Positions 17,214 through 25,828 are shown, counted from the stretch's first letter. The stretch is DNA of 64,000 nt from UBA822 sp965249775 (GCA_965249775.1 OZ252253.1:3596001-3660000), one strand, 5' to 3'. Numbers and translations: made by a program. Notes: generated by a model not told the origin, from the sequence alone.

Positions 17214-17262
17214 CTTCTTTCTTTCTCTCTTTCTTTCTTTCCTTCCTTCCTTCCTTCCTTCA
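17214..17262. repeat. Tetranucleotide microsatellite upstream of higA
   Basis: Pure pyrimidine tract on the plus strand: several TTTC units then five TTCC units. On the coding strand of higA it reads GGAA repeats then GAAA repeats ending next to the ribosome binding site. Such tracts can change length by slippage and so alter expression. Confidence 0.7.
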
Positions 17263-17266
17263 GTTC

Positions 17267-17317
17267 TAGTGATAGTCCACTAGATCGACACGATGGGCAT
17301 CGCCTCCTTGAAGATAT
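17267..17317 (-). pseudogene. HigB toxin C-terminal remnant
   Basis: A minus-strand frame with no start reads YLQGGDAHRVDLVDYH then stop, the characteristic end of HigB (GDAxxVDLVDYH). Upstream the frame is blocked by a TGA, and nearby frames show only weak traces (RIxESDIFKEA). higB normally precedes higA, as this remnant does. Confidence 0.5.
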
Positions 17318-17364
17318 CAGATTCTCAGATCCGGTCAGGCTGTTGAAGCCGAGCCTCCTTCTCT

Positions 17365-17393
17365 TTGACTGTACCTACATTTTGTGCTAACAT
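17365..17393 (+). promoter_or_regulatory. Promoter of brnTA, probably leaderless
   Basis: TTGACT (17365-17370), 17-base spacer, TAACAT (17388-17393). The expected start site falls on or next to the brnT ATG at 17399, and there is no Shine-Dalgarno, which suggests a leaderless mRNA. Confidence 0.55.
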
Positions 17394-17398
17394 GCACT

Positions 17399-17692
17399 AT
17401 GGAGTTTGACTGGGACAGCGCAAAGAACGAAGCGAACCTAGACAAGCACGGTGTCACCTTCGATGAGGCCAGACACATCTTTGAGGGCCCCTACCTGACT
17501 CGGGTCGATGATCGGCAGGACTACGGCGAGAACCGACATATCAGCCTTGGGGCGCTATCCCCTGACGCCGTTCTCGTTGTCGTTCATACCGAACGCGGAG
17601 ACAAGATCCGCCTGATTTCGGCCCGGAACGCAAACCGTCGTGAAAGGAACGTCTACTATGACCATCTCGCGCAAGCGCAAGAAGGCGATTGA
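17399..17692 (+). CDS. brnT: BrnT-family toxin
   Basis: 97 residues from ATG 17399. All BrnT hallmarks are present: EFDWDSAKNEANLDKHGVTF, EARHIFEGP, ENRHISLGALSPDAVLVVVH and the C-terminal IRLISARNANRRERNVYYDH. BrnT is a RelE-fold ribonuclease that arrests growth until bound by BrnA. A GTG at 17384 is an alternative start but overlaps the -10 box. The gene overlaps brnA by 35 bases. Confidence 0.9.
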   Translation: MEFDWDSAKNEANLDKHGVTFDEARHIFEGPYLTRVDDRQDYGENRHISLGALSPDAVLVVVHTERGDKIRLISARNANRRERNVYYDHLAQAQEGD

Positions 17693-17924
17693 AGCCATTG
17701 AGGACAAGAATATCGACTACGGCGATATCCCTGAAACCGATGCAGATTTCTGGGCCAACGCCGACCTGATAGAGCCAGACAGAACCCAGCATGTGACCTT
17801 GAGGGTTAAGCAATCTGTGCTCGACCATTTTAAGGCCGGCGGTAGGAAGGGCTACCAGACCCGCATTAATGCGGTGCTGGAGTCCTATGTGCGGGCACAG
17901 AAAAAACCGCGATCACTACCGTGA
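17658..17924 (+). CDS. brnA: BrnA-family antitoxin
   Basis: 88 residues from ATG 17658, preceded by AAAGGAA. Has the BrnA arrangement: an N-terminal linker (DYGDIPETDADFWANADLI) that wraps the toxin, then a ribbon-helix-helix DNA-binding domain (HVTLRVKQSVLDHFKAGGRK and GYQTRINAVLESYV). It neutralises BrnT and represses the operon. Confidence 0.88.
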   Translation: MTISRKRKKAIEAIEDKNIDYGDIPETDADFWANADLIEPDRTQHVTLRVKQSVLDHFKAGGRKGYQTRINAVLESYVRAQKKPRSLP

Positions 17925-18002
17925 CACGGGTCTGCAACACCAATCTCGTTATCGCCCCGCTAATATGGCGACACCGGCCGTCGTCACGCGCGTGGAAACC
18001 GT

Positions 18003-18932
18003 CTATTCCACCATCAGGGGTAGCGTCGTGGCCGACGGGGCGCTTCCGTCCTTCGGCGCAATCATGATCCGATACCAAGTCGCCGCCCTCGCGCTTGCGG
18101 GGATCCTCACGGGCAGAGCGAAGCTGCCGTCTGCTTCGGGGACCGTGCTTGCCGAGTAGTCGCTCGTCCTACTTCCGTCCCGCCACACTTGGATCCAGAC
18201 CTGTGTTGCTTCCTCCAGGACCCTGCCCCTGAAGACGACCTCCTCGTCGAGCGGAATCCTGAACATCGGGAGTCCGGGCTCCAACTCGACACCGTTCGCT
18301 CTGAATTCGTCGCCTTTCAAAACGGAATCGTCGAACCTCCTCTGCGCCCCGCGGGCCGCCGGTGTGACGGATCGGTAGGTTCGGCCAGCCACGACCTGTA
18401 CAGCCCCCTCACTACTCACGCGAAAGCGTGCCGGGTGACTCTCAAACCACGTGGGACCGCGAACGTCGAAGTGAATGTGCGGTTGGATCGTTCCGGTCCT
18501 TCCCACGTCGGCCAGGCGCGTACCCGCGGCGACGACGTCTCCCGGGCGCACTCTCGCGGTCCCCGCCTTGTGGTGCGTATACGTCATGAAACGACCATCG
18601 CCGACATCCACGAAGATGTGATTGGCCAGATCGAAGTTGTTGGAGCCCGTCGTCCGGCGGTCGTCGGTCACCCGAATCACCCTTCCGGGCGCAGCGGCGA
18701 CGACTGCCTCACCCTCCGCAAGTACGAAATCCCACGCGTGCAGATCCCGGTGCGTGCCGCTGCTCATCGCCCCCTGTCCGCACTGCGCGCTCGATCCGTT
18801 TGCGTAGGGCAGCCAGATTGTCAGTGGCTGGCTTGTCTGGCCGGCGAGGAAGACCGGGTGCAGCGCCGCTGCAACCGCGACGAGCGTGGTCCATGATTGG
18901 CGACTCCGGCCTCGGTGACGTTCGATCTTCAT
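18003..18932 (-). CDS. M23-family (LytM-type) secreted metallopeptidase
   Basis: About 309 residues from the ATG at 18932 (in-frame starts at 18944 and 19022 also exist). Signal peptide 13-31 (WTTLVAVAAALHPVFLAGQ). The M23 zinc site is complete: His 65 and Asp 68 in DLHAWDF, His 120/121 in YTHHK, and H152-x-H154 in PHIHFDV. Members cleave peptidoglycan cross-links or act as amidase activators. The C-terminal 130 residues are a beta-rich region of unknown role. The preceding lipoprotein gene lies on the same strand. Confidence 0.75.
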   Translation of the reverse strand: MKIERHRGRSRQSWTTLVAVAAALHPVFLAGQTSQPLTIWLPYANGSSAQCGQGAMSSGTHRDLHAWDFVLAEGEAVVAAAPGRVIRVTDDRRTTGSNNFDLANHIFVDVGDGRFMTYTHHKAGTARVRPGDVVAAGTRLADVGRTGTIQPHIHFDVRGPTWFESHPARFRVSSEGAVQVVAGRTYRSVTPAARGAQRRFDDSVLKGDEFRANGVELEPGLPMFRIPLDEEVVFRGRVLEEATQVWIQVWRDGSRTSDYSASTVPEADGSFALPVRIPASARAATWYRIMIAPKDGSAPSATTLPLMVE

Positions 18933-18985
18933 TCGCTCGGGCATCCCTACCGGCTCTCGGTCGTCCCTACCAGCTTTCGGGCTCC

Positions 18986-19435
18986 CTACCGGATGATGGT
19001 CCTCACCGGATAGGACAGGCACGACACCGCCGAGTTGATGCAGAAGTCGATATCGCCGGCATAGTCCCCGGCGTGCGCGGCATAGGCGCTGATCCTGACA
19101 TGGACGTCCCGCCCAGCCGGCAACGCCAGGTCCAGGGAGTAGCTCTGCGTGTTGTCGAAGGGGACGTGCATGACGTCCTTGAAGGCGGGCTCCATGTCAC
19201 GGACAACGACGCCCTCCAGGTACGCGTCGGCGATGTCGACATCCACCAGCGTCTGGGTCGACGGACCGGTGTTTCTGATGGTGAGGGCGATGTTGAACCT
19301 CTGATCCTCATCGACGGAAGCCGGCGAATCGATGCTGATGTCGATGTTCTCCGGCGTTTCGAAAGCCTCGCAACCGAGTGAGGCGACGAGGACAAGAAGG
19401 GTGAGTCGTCGCATTACGCTCATGGCGATTGGCAT
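18986..19435 (-). CDS. Lipoprotein with CARDB-like beta-sandwich
   Basis: 149 residues. Start MPIAMSVMRRLTLLVLVASLGC is a lipoprotein signal, with GGAGG just before the ATG. The mature part (SPASVDEDQRFNIALTIRNT, STQTLVDVDIADAYLEGVVV, LDLALPAGRDVHVRISAYA) has the alternating pattern of CARDB or similar Ig-like domains. Two Cys near the C terminus may pair. Probably transcribed with the M23 gene that follows. Confidence 0.55.
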   Translation of the reverse strand: MPIAMSVMRRLTLLVLVASLGCEAFETPENIDISIDSPASVDEDQRFNIALTIRNTGPSTQTLVDVDIADAYLEGVVVRDMEPAFKDVMHVPFDNTQSYSLDLALPAGRDVHVRISAYAAHAGDYAGDIDFCINSAVSCLSYPVRTIIR

Positions 19436-19636
19436 GTGCCTCCTTCGATAAATCCCGGCACAACGGCATCGTCGTGCCCCTTTTAAACGCTATGTACGCG
19501 CAAGACGCCACGCCAGTTGAATTTCGCGATCGTAAGGGGGCACGGTCCTCGACAGAGCCGTTCTGCTTGCGCTTACGGTCCCACCCCCGGATGTTGACTC
19601 GGTCTGATCTTCCCCCGTACTGAGGCCGATGCTCGA

Positions 19637-20272
19637 ATGAATTGGGCTGCAATTGGTGGCGCAGGTGAAATGCTCGGAGCGATCGGCGTGATCGCCTCGT
19701 TGCTCTACCTCGCTAGGCAAATGAAGGGCGCCGCATCGGATGCACGTCGAGCCGCGGCGCAGGGTGTTTTCACGAAGTTGAACACGGCCTTCGAGACGAC
19801 ATCGGCCAACCCGCAGCTGGCGGAGGTGTTCGTTCGCGGGACTGCCAACTTGTCGGTCCTCAGCCCGGAGGAGGCAATCCAGTTCTCGTCCGTATTCTTT
19901 ACCCTCGTCCGGCCTTACGAGGAGCTTTTCTACTACAGGCGGGCGGACGCGGTCAATGAGTGGGTATGGGAGAGCGTGGAGCTGCTCGTCCTGCCGGCCC
20001 TGACAACGCCCGGTGCGCTGGAATGGTGGGCGAAGCGCCAGAGTTGGTTCACCTCCGCGTTTCAGGCCCACGTCACCGAAGTCTTGCCCAAGGAGGCACT
20101 CGAAACGCTGAAGGGCTTTGAGCAGGCGGTAGAGGGCAAGGTCTTCATGGGGGGAGTGCTCATCGAGACGGCGAGTACGGAAACGGAGAGCACGGAAACG
20201 GCGAGCACGGAAACGGCGAGCACGGAAACGGCGAGCACGCTGCTGGCCAAGGAGGCCGGAGCGGATGTCTGA
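19637..20272 (+). CDS. Membrane-anchored hypothetical protein with C-terminal ETAST repeats
   Basis: 211 residues. One N-terminal membrane helix (IGGAGEMLGAIGVIASLLYLA) precedes a helical cytoplasmic domain (residues 35-170; QVFT-type QGVFTKLNTAFETTSANPQL) typical of a widespread marine hypothetical family. The tail holds four to five tandem copies of E-T-A-S-T encoded by 15-bp repeats (about 20166-20240), likely variable in number. A bidirectional hairpin follows the stop. Confidence 0.55.
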   Translation: MNWAAIGGAGEMLGAIGVIASLLYLARQMKGAASDARRAAAQGVFTKLNTAFETTSANPQLAEVFVRGTANLSVLSPEEAIQFSSVFFTLVRPYEELFYYRRADAVNEWVWESVELLVLPALTTPGALEWWAKRQSWFTSAFQAHVTEVLPKEALETLKGFEQAVEGKVFMGGVLIETASTETESTETASTETASTETASTLLAKEAGADV

Positions 20273-20282
20273 CCCCGCGTTA

Positions 20283-20309
20283 TTGAAATAGCGCCGTCTG
20301 CTATTTCAA
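20283..20309. terminator. Hairpin between convergent genes
   Basis: Perfect 10-bp inverted repeat TTGAAATAGC with a 7-base loop, between the stops of the genes ending at 20272 (+) and 20335 (-). The stem is AT-rich at its base so reads as an A-tract/T-tract on both strands. Probably a bidirectional terminator. Confidence 0.55.
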
Positions 20310-20334
20310 CGTTTCATACGATCGGCTTGCTTGA

Positions 20335-21546
20335 TCATCGAACCTCCGGAAACCCCTCGTCGGTCTCCAGGATCTGCACCCCGAACGCGTTGAGCGACAT
20401 CGAGACGAGCCGGTAGTTGGCAACGGTCATCAGTGCGGCGATGGTCTCGCGCGTGTCGAACTCGGCGGTGATCGCCGCCCAGGTCTCGTCTGAGACCATC
20501 GCGTCGCGATAGAGCTCATCCGCGACGGTCAGCAGCGTGGCGGAGAACGGGCTCCAGCCATCGGCGCCGGGACCTTCGGCGATGCGCACCGGCTCCAGCC
20601 CGTGGTCTCGCGCGCGACCCACGCTGCCCACGTGCTTCGCCCATTCGTATTCGGCCTGGCAGTTCCAGCCGATCCGAAGAATGAGCAGCTCTCGGTCGTG
20701 GTCGGTCAGCGGTGATCCGCGCAGCACGAAGCCTCCCTGGCCACCGCGCGCTGCGGACAGCCGTGGGTGACGGCGGAATGTTCGGCTGACTCTGAGACCG
20801 TTCCCGTCGAGGGGCGCGATCCGCGGGTTGACGAGCGGCGGCTCCCGGTCCGGTGCCGACACACGGTAGGCGACGTCTGTGGGCAGCCGGTCGGTCGTCC
20901 AGTCGTTGGGCTGCACGCCCATCGAGTTGAACATCATCGCGAGCAGAACGAACTCGTTGACGTTCATCACGGCTTCGACCATCTGGAGCAGGTTGTACCG
21001 GACGCCCAGCGTCGTCCACGTTTGGTCGGTCACGGATGAGTTCTGGTACAGCTCGTCGGCCAGCCTTATGTGTGCTGCCTCGAAGTCATCCCACCCGTCC
21101 GCGTCGGGTCCGACAGCAATGCGCCGCAGCTCGACATCCGTGAGCCCAGCCTCGGCGCCCGTCGACGCGAGCTCCGACCACTGGTACTGGCTGTGCGTCA
21201 GCCACGCCGTGCGCAACAGGAGAAGCGACTGATATCGTGGCTCCAACGCCGATTCCTGATCGAGGAATCTGACGAACGGCGTGATTGCCTCGGCGAGCTC
21301 CGGCACGTGCAGGAGTGTCGCGAGGGCGTTGTCGACGCGTCCGTCCGGCGCATACTCCCGGACCAGCGCCCGGTGCTGGTCGGTCCATTGCGATTCGGGG
21401 AGCGGGGCGATGCGCGGAGTGCTCAGGCGAACCGGCTGGCGGCTGCCCGGATCGTCCGGACGCGACTGAGCAATGACCTGCTCGACAGGCGAAACGAGCA
21501 CGCCGAGCAAGAGGCAAGTCGAGAGGCACGTAACAAAACGCTTCAT
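20335..21546 (-). CDS. Secreted tandem carboxymuconolactone decarboxylase-like protein
   Basis: 403 residues. Signal peptide about 1-27 (CLLLGVLVSPVEQVIAQ). Two repeated all-helical CMD/AhpD-like halves: LLLLRTAWLTHSQYQWSELA at about 108-127 and LLILRIGWNCQAEYEWAKHV at about 300-320, each followed by a GPDADGW or GPGADGW motif. CMD proteins are lactone decarboxylases or AhpD-type peroxidases; the CxxC pair of AhpD is absent, so redox activity is not expected. The same family frequently occurs in duplicated form in these phyla. The LVIVD lipoprotein gene lies just upstream. Confidence 0.7.
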   Translation of the reverse strand: MKRFVTCLSTCLLLGVLVSPVEQVIAQSRPDDPGSRQPVRLSTPRIAPLPESQWTDQHRALVREYAPDGRVDNALATLLHVPELAEAITPFVRFLDQESALEPRYQSLLLLRTAWLTHSQYQWSELASTGAEAGLTDVELRRIAVGPDADGWDDFEAAHIRLADELYQNSSVTDQTWTTLGVRYNLLQMVEAVMNVNEFVLLAMMFNSMGVQPNDWTTDRLPTDVAYRVSAPDREPPLVNPRIAPLDGNGLRVSRTFRRHPRLSAARGGQGGFVLRGSPLTDHDRELLILRIGWNCQAEYEWAKHVGSVGRARDHGLEPVRIAEGPGADGWSPFSATLLTVADELYRDAMVSDETWAAITAEFDTRETIAALMTVANYRLVSMSLNAFGVQILETDEGFPEVR

Positions 21547-21582
21547 TGCAACCTCCAGGTGAACACCCCCCTCAATCGAGCG

Positions 21583-23595
21583 TTACTGGGCCAACTCGCG
21601 CAGCGTCCCCAAGAGCATCCGCAACTTGAGGGGGTCACCCGATCCGCCGGCCGCATCCAGCAACTCGTTTGCCGTGCTCCCAAGCGCCTCCCGTCGCGCG
21701 GCCCCCGAGGCGTTCTCGGCAGATGCAAGTCCCCGCCGTGCGGACTCGATCTGCGACCCCGACAGCCCGCCGGACCGTTCGAGCTGGTCCAGATAGGCTC
21801 CCGCCAGGGCGTACGTGGCCGGCCAGACGAACTGGGGCTGGCCCTGCGCGTTCAGGTACTCGAGCCTGACCGACTTGGCGGCGTCGATCTCGTTCTGCGA
21901 TAGGAGCTCGCTCGGCGTGAGCTCGAAGACGTCGAGCCCACGGGCGATCTCCGAGCTCACGATCACACCGTTGTACCAATAGACCGACCAGCTCCCACCG
22001 CTCCGCATGCGCTCCGGGTCCACCGGCCCGCGGTCGTGGAATGCGATCTCGACCGCGTTCCCGGGGTCGGTCCAGTCGAAGATCGAGATCCCTCCCTGGT
22101 ACCATCCCTGTACCATGACGTCGCGGCCCGGGATGGGGATCAGCGAGCCATTGTGCGCCACGCAGTTCTCCAGTGACGTTTGCGGCGCCGACAGTTTGTA
22201 GTAGCTCTGGAACTCCATCCGTCCGTTTTCCACGGTGAAGATCGCGTTGGCACCCCACTCCTTGGGATCGCTAGCGCGGCACTTCGGCCCGCCGCCGCCG
22301 CCCCATTCGTCCGTGAAGAGGACTTTCGTGCCGTCGTTGTTGAATGTCGCCGAGTGCCAGTAGGCGAAGTTCTCGTCGCTGACGGCCTCGATGCGCTCCG
22401 GATTGACCGGATCGCTGATGTCGATGAGGAACCCGTAGCCCCCGCAAGCGCCGCCGGCCACTCCGATTTCCGGGTACACGGTGATGTCGTGGCACTGAGT
22501 GGGTCCGACACCCGGACCGGTGTCGGCCGGCTGCTGAGCCACCACCTCGACGAGGAAATCGCGCAGAGCCACGCTGTCCGCCGCCGTGGGCGGGCCGCTA
22601 CCTCCGCGCTGGGCGACCATCTGGGCGAGCAGTTGCGCGGCTTGGCCGTCCGGCAAGACCTGCGGCTGATCGGGAATGTCGAGAACGAACGCACCATTCG
22701 CCCGCGCCTCCTCGATGGCGGCGATGTCGTCAGGCGCCAGGCCGTGGCCCGGGGGCGCGACGAGGCCTGTGAAGATCCGGGGCGAGCTCACGATGGCCGC
22801 ACGCTCGGGGTTGGCGAGCGGCACCCTGATCACCTCGATCCTGAAGAGCGCGGTATTCGGGTCCTGCTCCAGCGGAGCGCCGGAGCACCCGGCCAGCTCC
22901 TCGGCGGGACGCACCAACGAGGATCCGGAGACGTAGATGTACACGTTCTCGTCGTCATCCGGGTCCTTCAGCAACGTGTGCGTGTGCGACCCGCGGCACG
23001 TCTGCACATTGGCGACGTACTCGGGACTCCGGATGTCGCTGATGTCGAAAATCCGGATACCACGAAGGCGCTCCGTGCTCACGGCCTCCTGGATGCGCTC
23101 ATTGCCACAGTCGAGCCGGCCGCTGAGTCCCTCGCCTGATACAAACAGAAGGTCCCCGTAGACCGAGACGTCGCTTTGCGACGCCGGGCAGACGTAACCC
23201 GTCACGAGCAATGGCTGGCGCGGATCCTCGATGTCCCAGACCTGGACGCCGTTGTAGTTGCCCTGAATGGCGTAGTTATCCTTGAAGGCCAGGTCGGAGT
23301 TCGTGACACCGACGAAGTCCGTGGACGGCGGCGTCGCCGACATCAACCGCAGGTTCCATATCGCCTCTTCGGCATCGAAGAGCCCCGGCTCGAGGCCGAT
23401 ACGGGGGTCGGGGCTCGGTGCGGTCTCGGCCGCGATCCGCACGAGCGTCGAGGAGGCCGTCCCCGAGCTGCCAGGGCTGGCAGACCCGGATGCGCAGCCG
23501 GCGAGGACGAACAGCCCCGCGGCGAACGGGAGTGCCAAGAAACGGTACACAGCCGTCCACGAGGTTCTCTGGTGAGCCGAAAGCGTGCTGGTCAT
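21583..23595 (-). CDS. LVIVD-repeat lipoprotein
   Basis: 670 residues. Lipoprotein signal ends at FVLAGC (Cys 34). The body is a propeller of LVIVD-type blades: NYNGVQVWDIEDPRQPLLVT, RGIRIFDISDIRSPEYVANV, YGFLIDISDPVNPERIEAVS and QGGISIFDWTDPGNAVEIAF. A helical C-terminal segment of about 90 residues follows. Function in this family is unknown; it is thought to be a surface binding propeller. A 16-bp tandem repeat sits directly upstream of the gene. Confidence 0.75.
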   Translation of the reverse strand: MTSTLSAHQRTSWTAVYRFLALPFAAGLFVLAGCASGSASPGSSGTASSTLVRIAAETAPSPDPRIGLEPGLFDAEEAIWNLRLMSATPPSTDFVGVTNSDLAFKDNYAIQGNYNGVQVWDIEDPRQPLLVTGYVCPASQSDVSVYGDLLFVSGEGLSGRLDCGNERIQEAVSTERLRGIRIFDISDIRSPEYVANVQTCRGSHTHTLLKDPDDDENVYIYVSGSSLVRPAEELAGCSGAPLEQDPNTALFRIEVIRVPLANPERAAIVSSPRIFTGLVAPPGHGLAPDDIAAIEEARANGAFVLDIPDQPQVLPDGQAAQLLAQMVAQRGGSGPPTAADSVALRDFLVEVVAQQPADTGPGVGPTQCHDITVYPEIGVAGGACGGYGFLIDISDPVNPERIEAVSDENFAYWHSATFNNDGTKVLFTDEWGGGGGPKCRASDPKEWGANAIFTVENGRMEFQSYYKLSAPQTSLENCVAHNGSLIPIPGRDVMVQGWYQGGISIFDWTDPGNAVEIAFHDRGPVDPERMRSGGSWSVYWYNGVIVSSEIARGLDVFELTPSELLSQNEIDAAKSVRLEYLNAQGQPQFVWPATYALAGAYLDQLERSGGLSGSQIESARRGLASAENASGAARREALGSTANELLDAAGGSGDPLKLRMLLGTLRELAQ

Positions 23596-23639
23596 GATGA
23601 CATCCTGGAAAGAGAGTGACCTTCTACGTCAGTGATAGT

Positions 23640-23700
23640 CTGCGCTAGTGGTCGTCTGCGCTAGTGGTCGGCGCTAGTCATTGTCTGCGCCAGTGATCGT
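23640..23700. repeat. 16-bp tandem repeat upstream of the LVIVD gene
   Basis: Units TCTGCGCTAGTGGTCG at 23640-23655 and 23656-23671, a shortened copy at 23672-23684 and a variant at 23685-23700. It occupies the short gap between the DUF305 stop (23706) and the LVIVD start (23595), so it may hold repeated regulator sites or simply be a variable tract. Confidence 0.6.
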
Positions 23701-23705
23701 CCATG

Positions 23706-24392
23706 TTAAGGGCGCCGTCCCGTCGCGGCCGACGCCTCCAGCATGCGCTCCATCCGTGCGATCTCGGTCGTCTGATCCACTTGGATGTCGGAAGCGATCT
23801 TGAAGACCGCCTCGTCGAGCGCCGCGCCGTCCGTGGCGAAGAGGTCCTCAACCATGGTCACGGCCCCTCCGTGGTGCTGAATCATGTAAGTAAGGAAGAG
23901 CCGGTCGAAATCCGTGCCCCTCGCTGCTTCGAGCTCCCGCATCTGTTGGTCCGTCAGCATCCCCGGCATGAGCATTCCGTCATCTGCCACTCGCACCGTC
24001 GAACCGACTCCCCCGGTACCAACCTCGGGGACGGGCTGCCCGCGATCCCGGAGCCATTGTTGCATCACGGTGATCTCGTCTTGCTGGGCGTTGATGGTGC
24101 GGGCCGTCAGGATCTGGACCGACGGGCCGGCCTCACGCGTGGGAGCGAGACCCGCCATCTCGAGCGCCTGGGCGTGGTGGCTGATCATGCCGGTCATGAA
24201 GTGGACGTCGGCCTCGGTGAAGCGCGTGCGTGCGCTGTCTTGGCGCGCGCGGTAAAGCGCCTCGAGCTCGGCCGTCGAGCTGCCAGTCGGAGATGGGGTC
24301 GTGTCCACCCCCGTCCCGGTGCCGGCGCAGGCCATGCTGGCGACCACCGCGAGCAGAGTGGCGGTCATACAGCGGCTGTGTGAAGCCCTCAT
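23706..24392 (-). CDS. DUF305-family lipoprotein
   Basis: About 228 residues from ATG 24392. Lipoprotein signal MTATLLAVVASMAC, then two DUF305 four-helix halves with paired His-Met motifs: FMTGMISHHAQALEMAG and YMIQHHGGAVTMVEDL. The family is ferritin-like and often linked to copper. Start choice is uncertain because several in-frame ATGs lack a clear Shine-Dalgarno. Ends just before the tandem repeat that precedes the LVIVD gene. Confidence 0.75.
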   Translation of the reverse strand: MRASHSRCMTATLLAVVASMACAGTGTGVDTTPSPTGSSTAELEALYRARQDSARTRFTEADVHFMTGMISHHAQALEMAGLAPTREAGPSVQILTARTINAQQDEITVMQQWLRDRGQPVPEVGTGGVGSTVRVADDGMLMPGMLTDQQMRELEAARGTDFDRLFLTYMIQHHGGAVTMVEDLFATDGAALDEAVFKIASDIQVDQTTEIARMERMLEASAATGRRP

Positions 24393-24544
24393 GGATTCCG
24401 ATGGACCTTGTCCGTGTGAGGCACGCTCATGGGAGCGAGCCCGGGCACCCCAAGAAACCTCGAGGCGCGAGGCTGAGGGGAGGGCGCCAAGGTACGCGCT
24501 CGCCGTTTGCACAAGCAAGGATTCTGCTTGCGTGTACGGCCCCG

Positions 24545-25435
24545 CTAGAACTTCAGTGAGAACGTAAGCTCCGTCACTCGCTGAGGTCGGAAACCCTGGC
24601 TTGGACTCTCACCGCTCGTGTATTTAAGAGAAACGCCCGCCAACCTCCCGGCATCCGTTCTTAGGAACCACACGTTCGCGTCTGCCCTCACCAGCTGGTG
24701 ACCACGATTTAGCTGATCGGGAGCTTCAGAGTCCTTCAAGTCGTAGACGTAGCCGTACTCGAAATTCAGTTCGAGCCGTCGAGCCAAATGCTCAGGCAGC
24801 GGAAGCAGCTCAGCCTTTACCGCCGAGACTAACCGGACAACGGAGCCCACCTTGGACTGGTCCTCCGCGCGCACCACGCCCTCGTGCTCGAGACCGATGG
24901 ACGGGCTGTAGGTGAACTCCACCGCCGAGCCAAATTGTGTCGGGACATTCGGGAGACCGAGATTTGAAAGACCACCGCCCCGGTCGCGCGCTACCGGCGT
25001 GAAGTTCAGGTTCGTCTGCACCGACTTGGTGACGCGCTCGAAATCGTTCTTGAAGTTGACGCGCATAATCATGACTGCGGACCACCGTTGCTGTTCTGCC
25101 TCCTGGTCCCGAGTCTCCCAGTCCGCCGAGAGCCCGACCGAAAAGACATTCTGCGGCCTCCTGATGTTCGTCAGCAGCCGGTATTCGACGTAGGGGCCGA
25201 TATCGACCTTCTGGCCCAAACTCCCGAAACCGAGATCGACCCGCAGGCCTGACCGGATGCTGTACGAAGGGGTGGTATCACCAGGTAAGAGGACGGCGAA
25301 CGACGCCGGCCGTGATCGTCCCCGCGACGCAGAGAACGATTCCCGGAAGGTGAACCGGTCCCAGAACTGGCCCGCGGCCTCCGTGATCGAGCACAGCACC
25401 ATGGCCACAACGATGAGCAGCGTCGGTTTCGTCAG
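24545..25435 (-). CDS. Outer-membrane beta-barrel-like protein
   Basis: The mature part (from about AAGQFW) is beta-rich with alternating residues (VDLGFGSLGQKVDIGPYVEY, FSVGLSADWETR, RLELNFEYGYVYDLK) and ends VTELTFSLKF, a C-terminal Phe as in outer-membrane proteins. A good signal peptide, TKPTLLIVVAMVLCSITEAAG, extends upstream of the first GTG/ATG (25408/25402) to a CTG at 25433-25435 that has GGAGAG 7 bases before it. The start is therefore probably the non-standard CTG. Ligand unknown. Confidence 0.5.
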   Translation of the reverse strand: MTKPTLLIVVAMVLCSITEAAGQFWDRFTFRESFSASRGRSRPASFAVLLPGDTTPSYSIRSGLRVDLGFGSLGQKVDIGPYVEYRLLTNIRRPQNVFSVGLSADWETRDQEAEQQRWSAVMIMRVNFKNDFERVTKSVQTNLNFTPVARDRGGGLSNLGLPNVPTQFGSAVEFTYSPSIGLEHEGVVRAEDQSKVGSVVRLVSAVKAELLPLPEHLARRLELNFEYGYVYDLKDSEAPDQLNRGHQLVRADANVWFLRTDAGRLAGVSLKYTSGESPSQGFRPQRVTELTFSLKF

Positions 25436-25568
25436 CGTCGTTCTCTCCAGCGGAGGGAGGGAAAAATGGATAGGCCAATGTACTACAAACCCTGTGCAGC
25501 GTGGGTCCCTTGAGGCATGGGTGTCAGGGTTGAACCTTTGTCTTCTCTCGAATACCTTTCCATTTCAA

Positions 25569-25642
25569 TGCGGGGTGGAGCAGTCTGGTAGCTCGCAGGG
25601 CTCATAACCCTGAGGTCGCAGGTTCAAATCCTGCCCCCGCTA
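25569..25642 (+). tRNA. tRNA-fMet(CAT)
   Basis: Initiator features: positions 1 and 72 do not pair (T and T here) and three G:C pairs close the anticodon stem (CAGGG/CCCTG) around loop CTCATAA. T-arm GCAGGTTCAAATCCTGC, discriminator A, no encoded CCA. First gene of the array. Confidence 0.93.
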
Positions 25643-25651
25643 CTTTGAAAC

Positions 25652-25671
25652 ACGCCGCCTTCGGGCGGCGT
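25652..25671 (+). terminator. Hairpin after tRNA-fMet
   Basis: Eight-pair stem ACGCCGCC/GGCGGCGT with a TTCG loop, followed by TTGTATGTT, 9 bases after the tRNA. Likely an intrinsic or processing hairpin. Confidence 0.5.
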
Positions 25672-25828
25672 TTGTATGTTCATCCACCGGGAATCGGGAG
25701 TTATCGATGTTCAGGACCGATGCGCAGCACGCCCGGGGATGGACGATGGCGGACACGTGGTCTAGCCCGAGAGGGTGGGCCGTCGAGGGGCGCCCCTAGA
25801 AAGACCGGAGTGCGCGTCCCTCGCCGAG

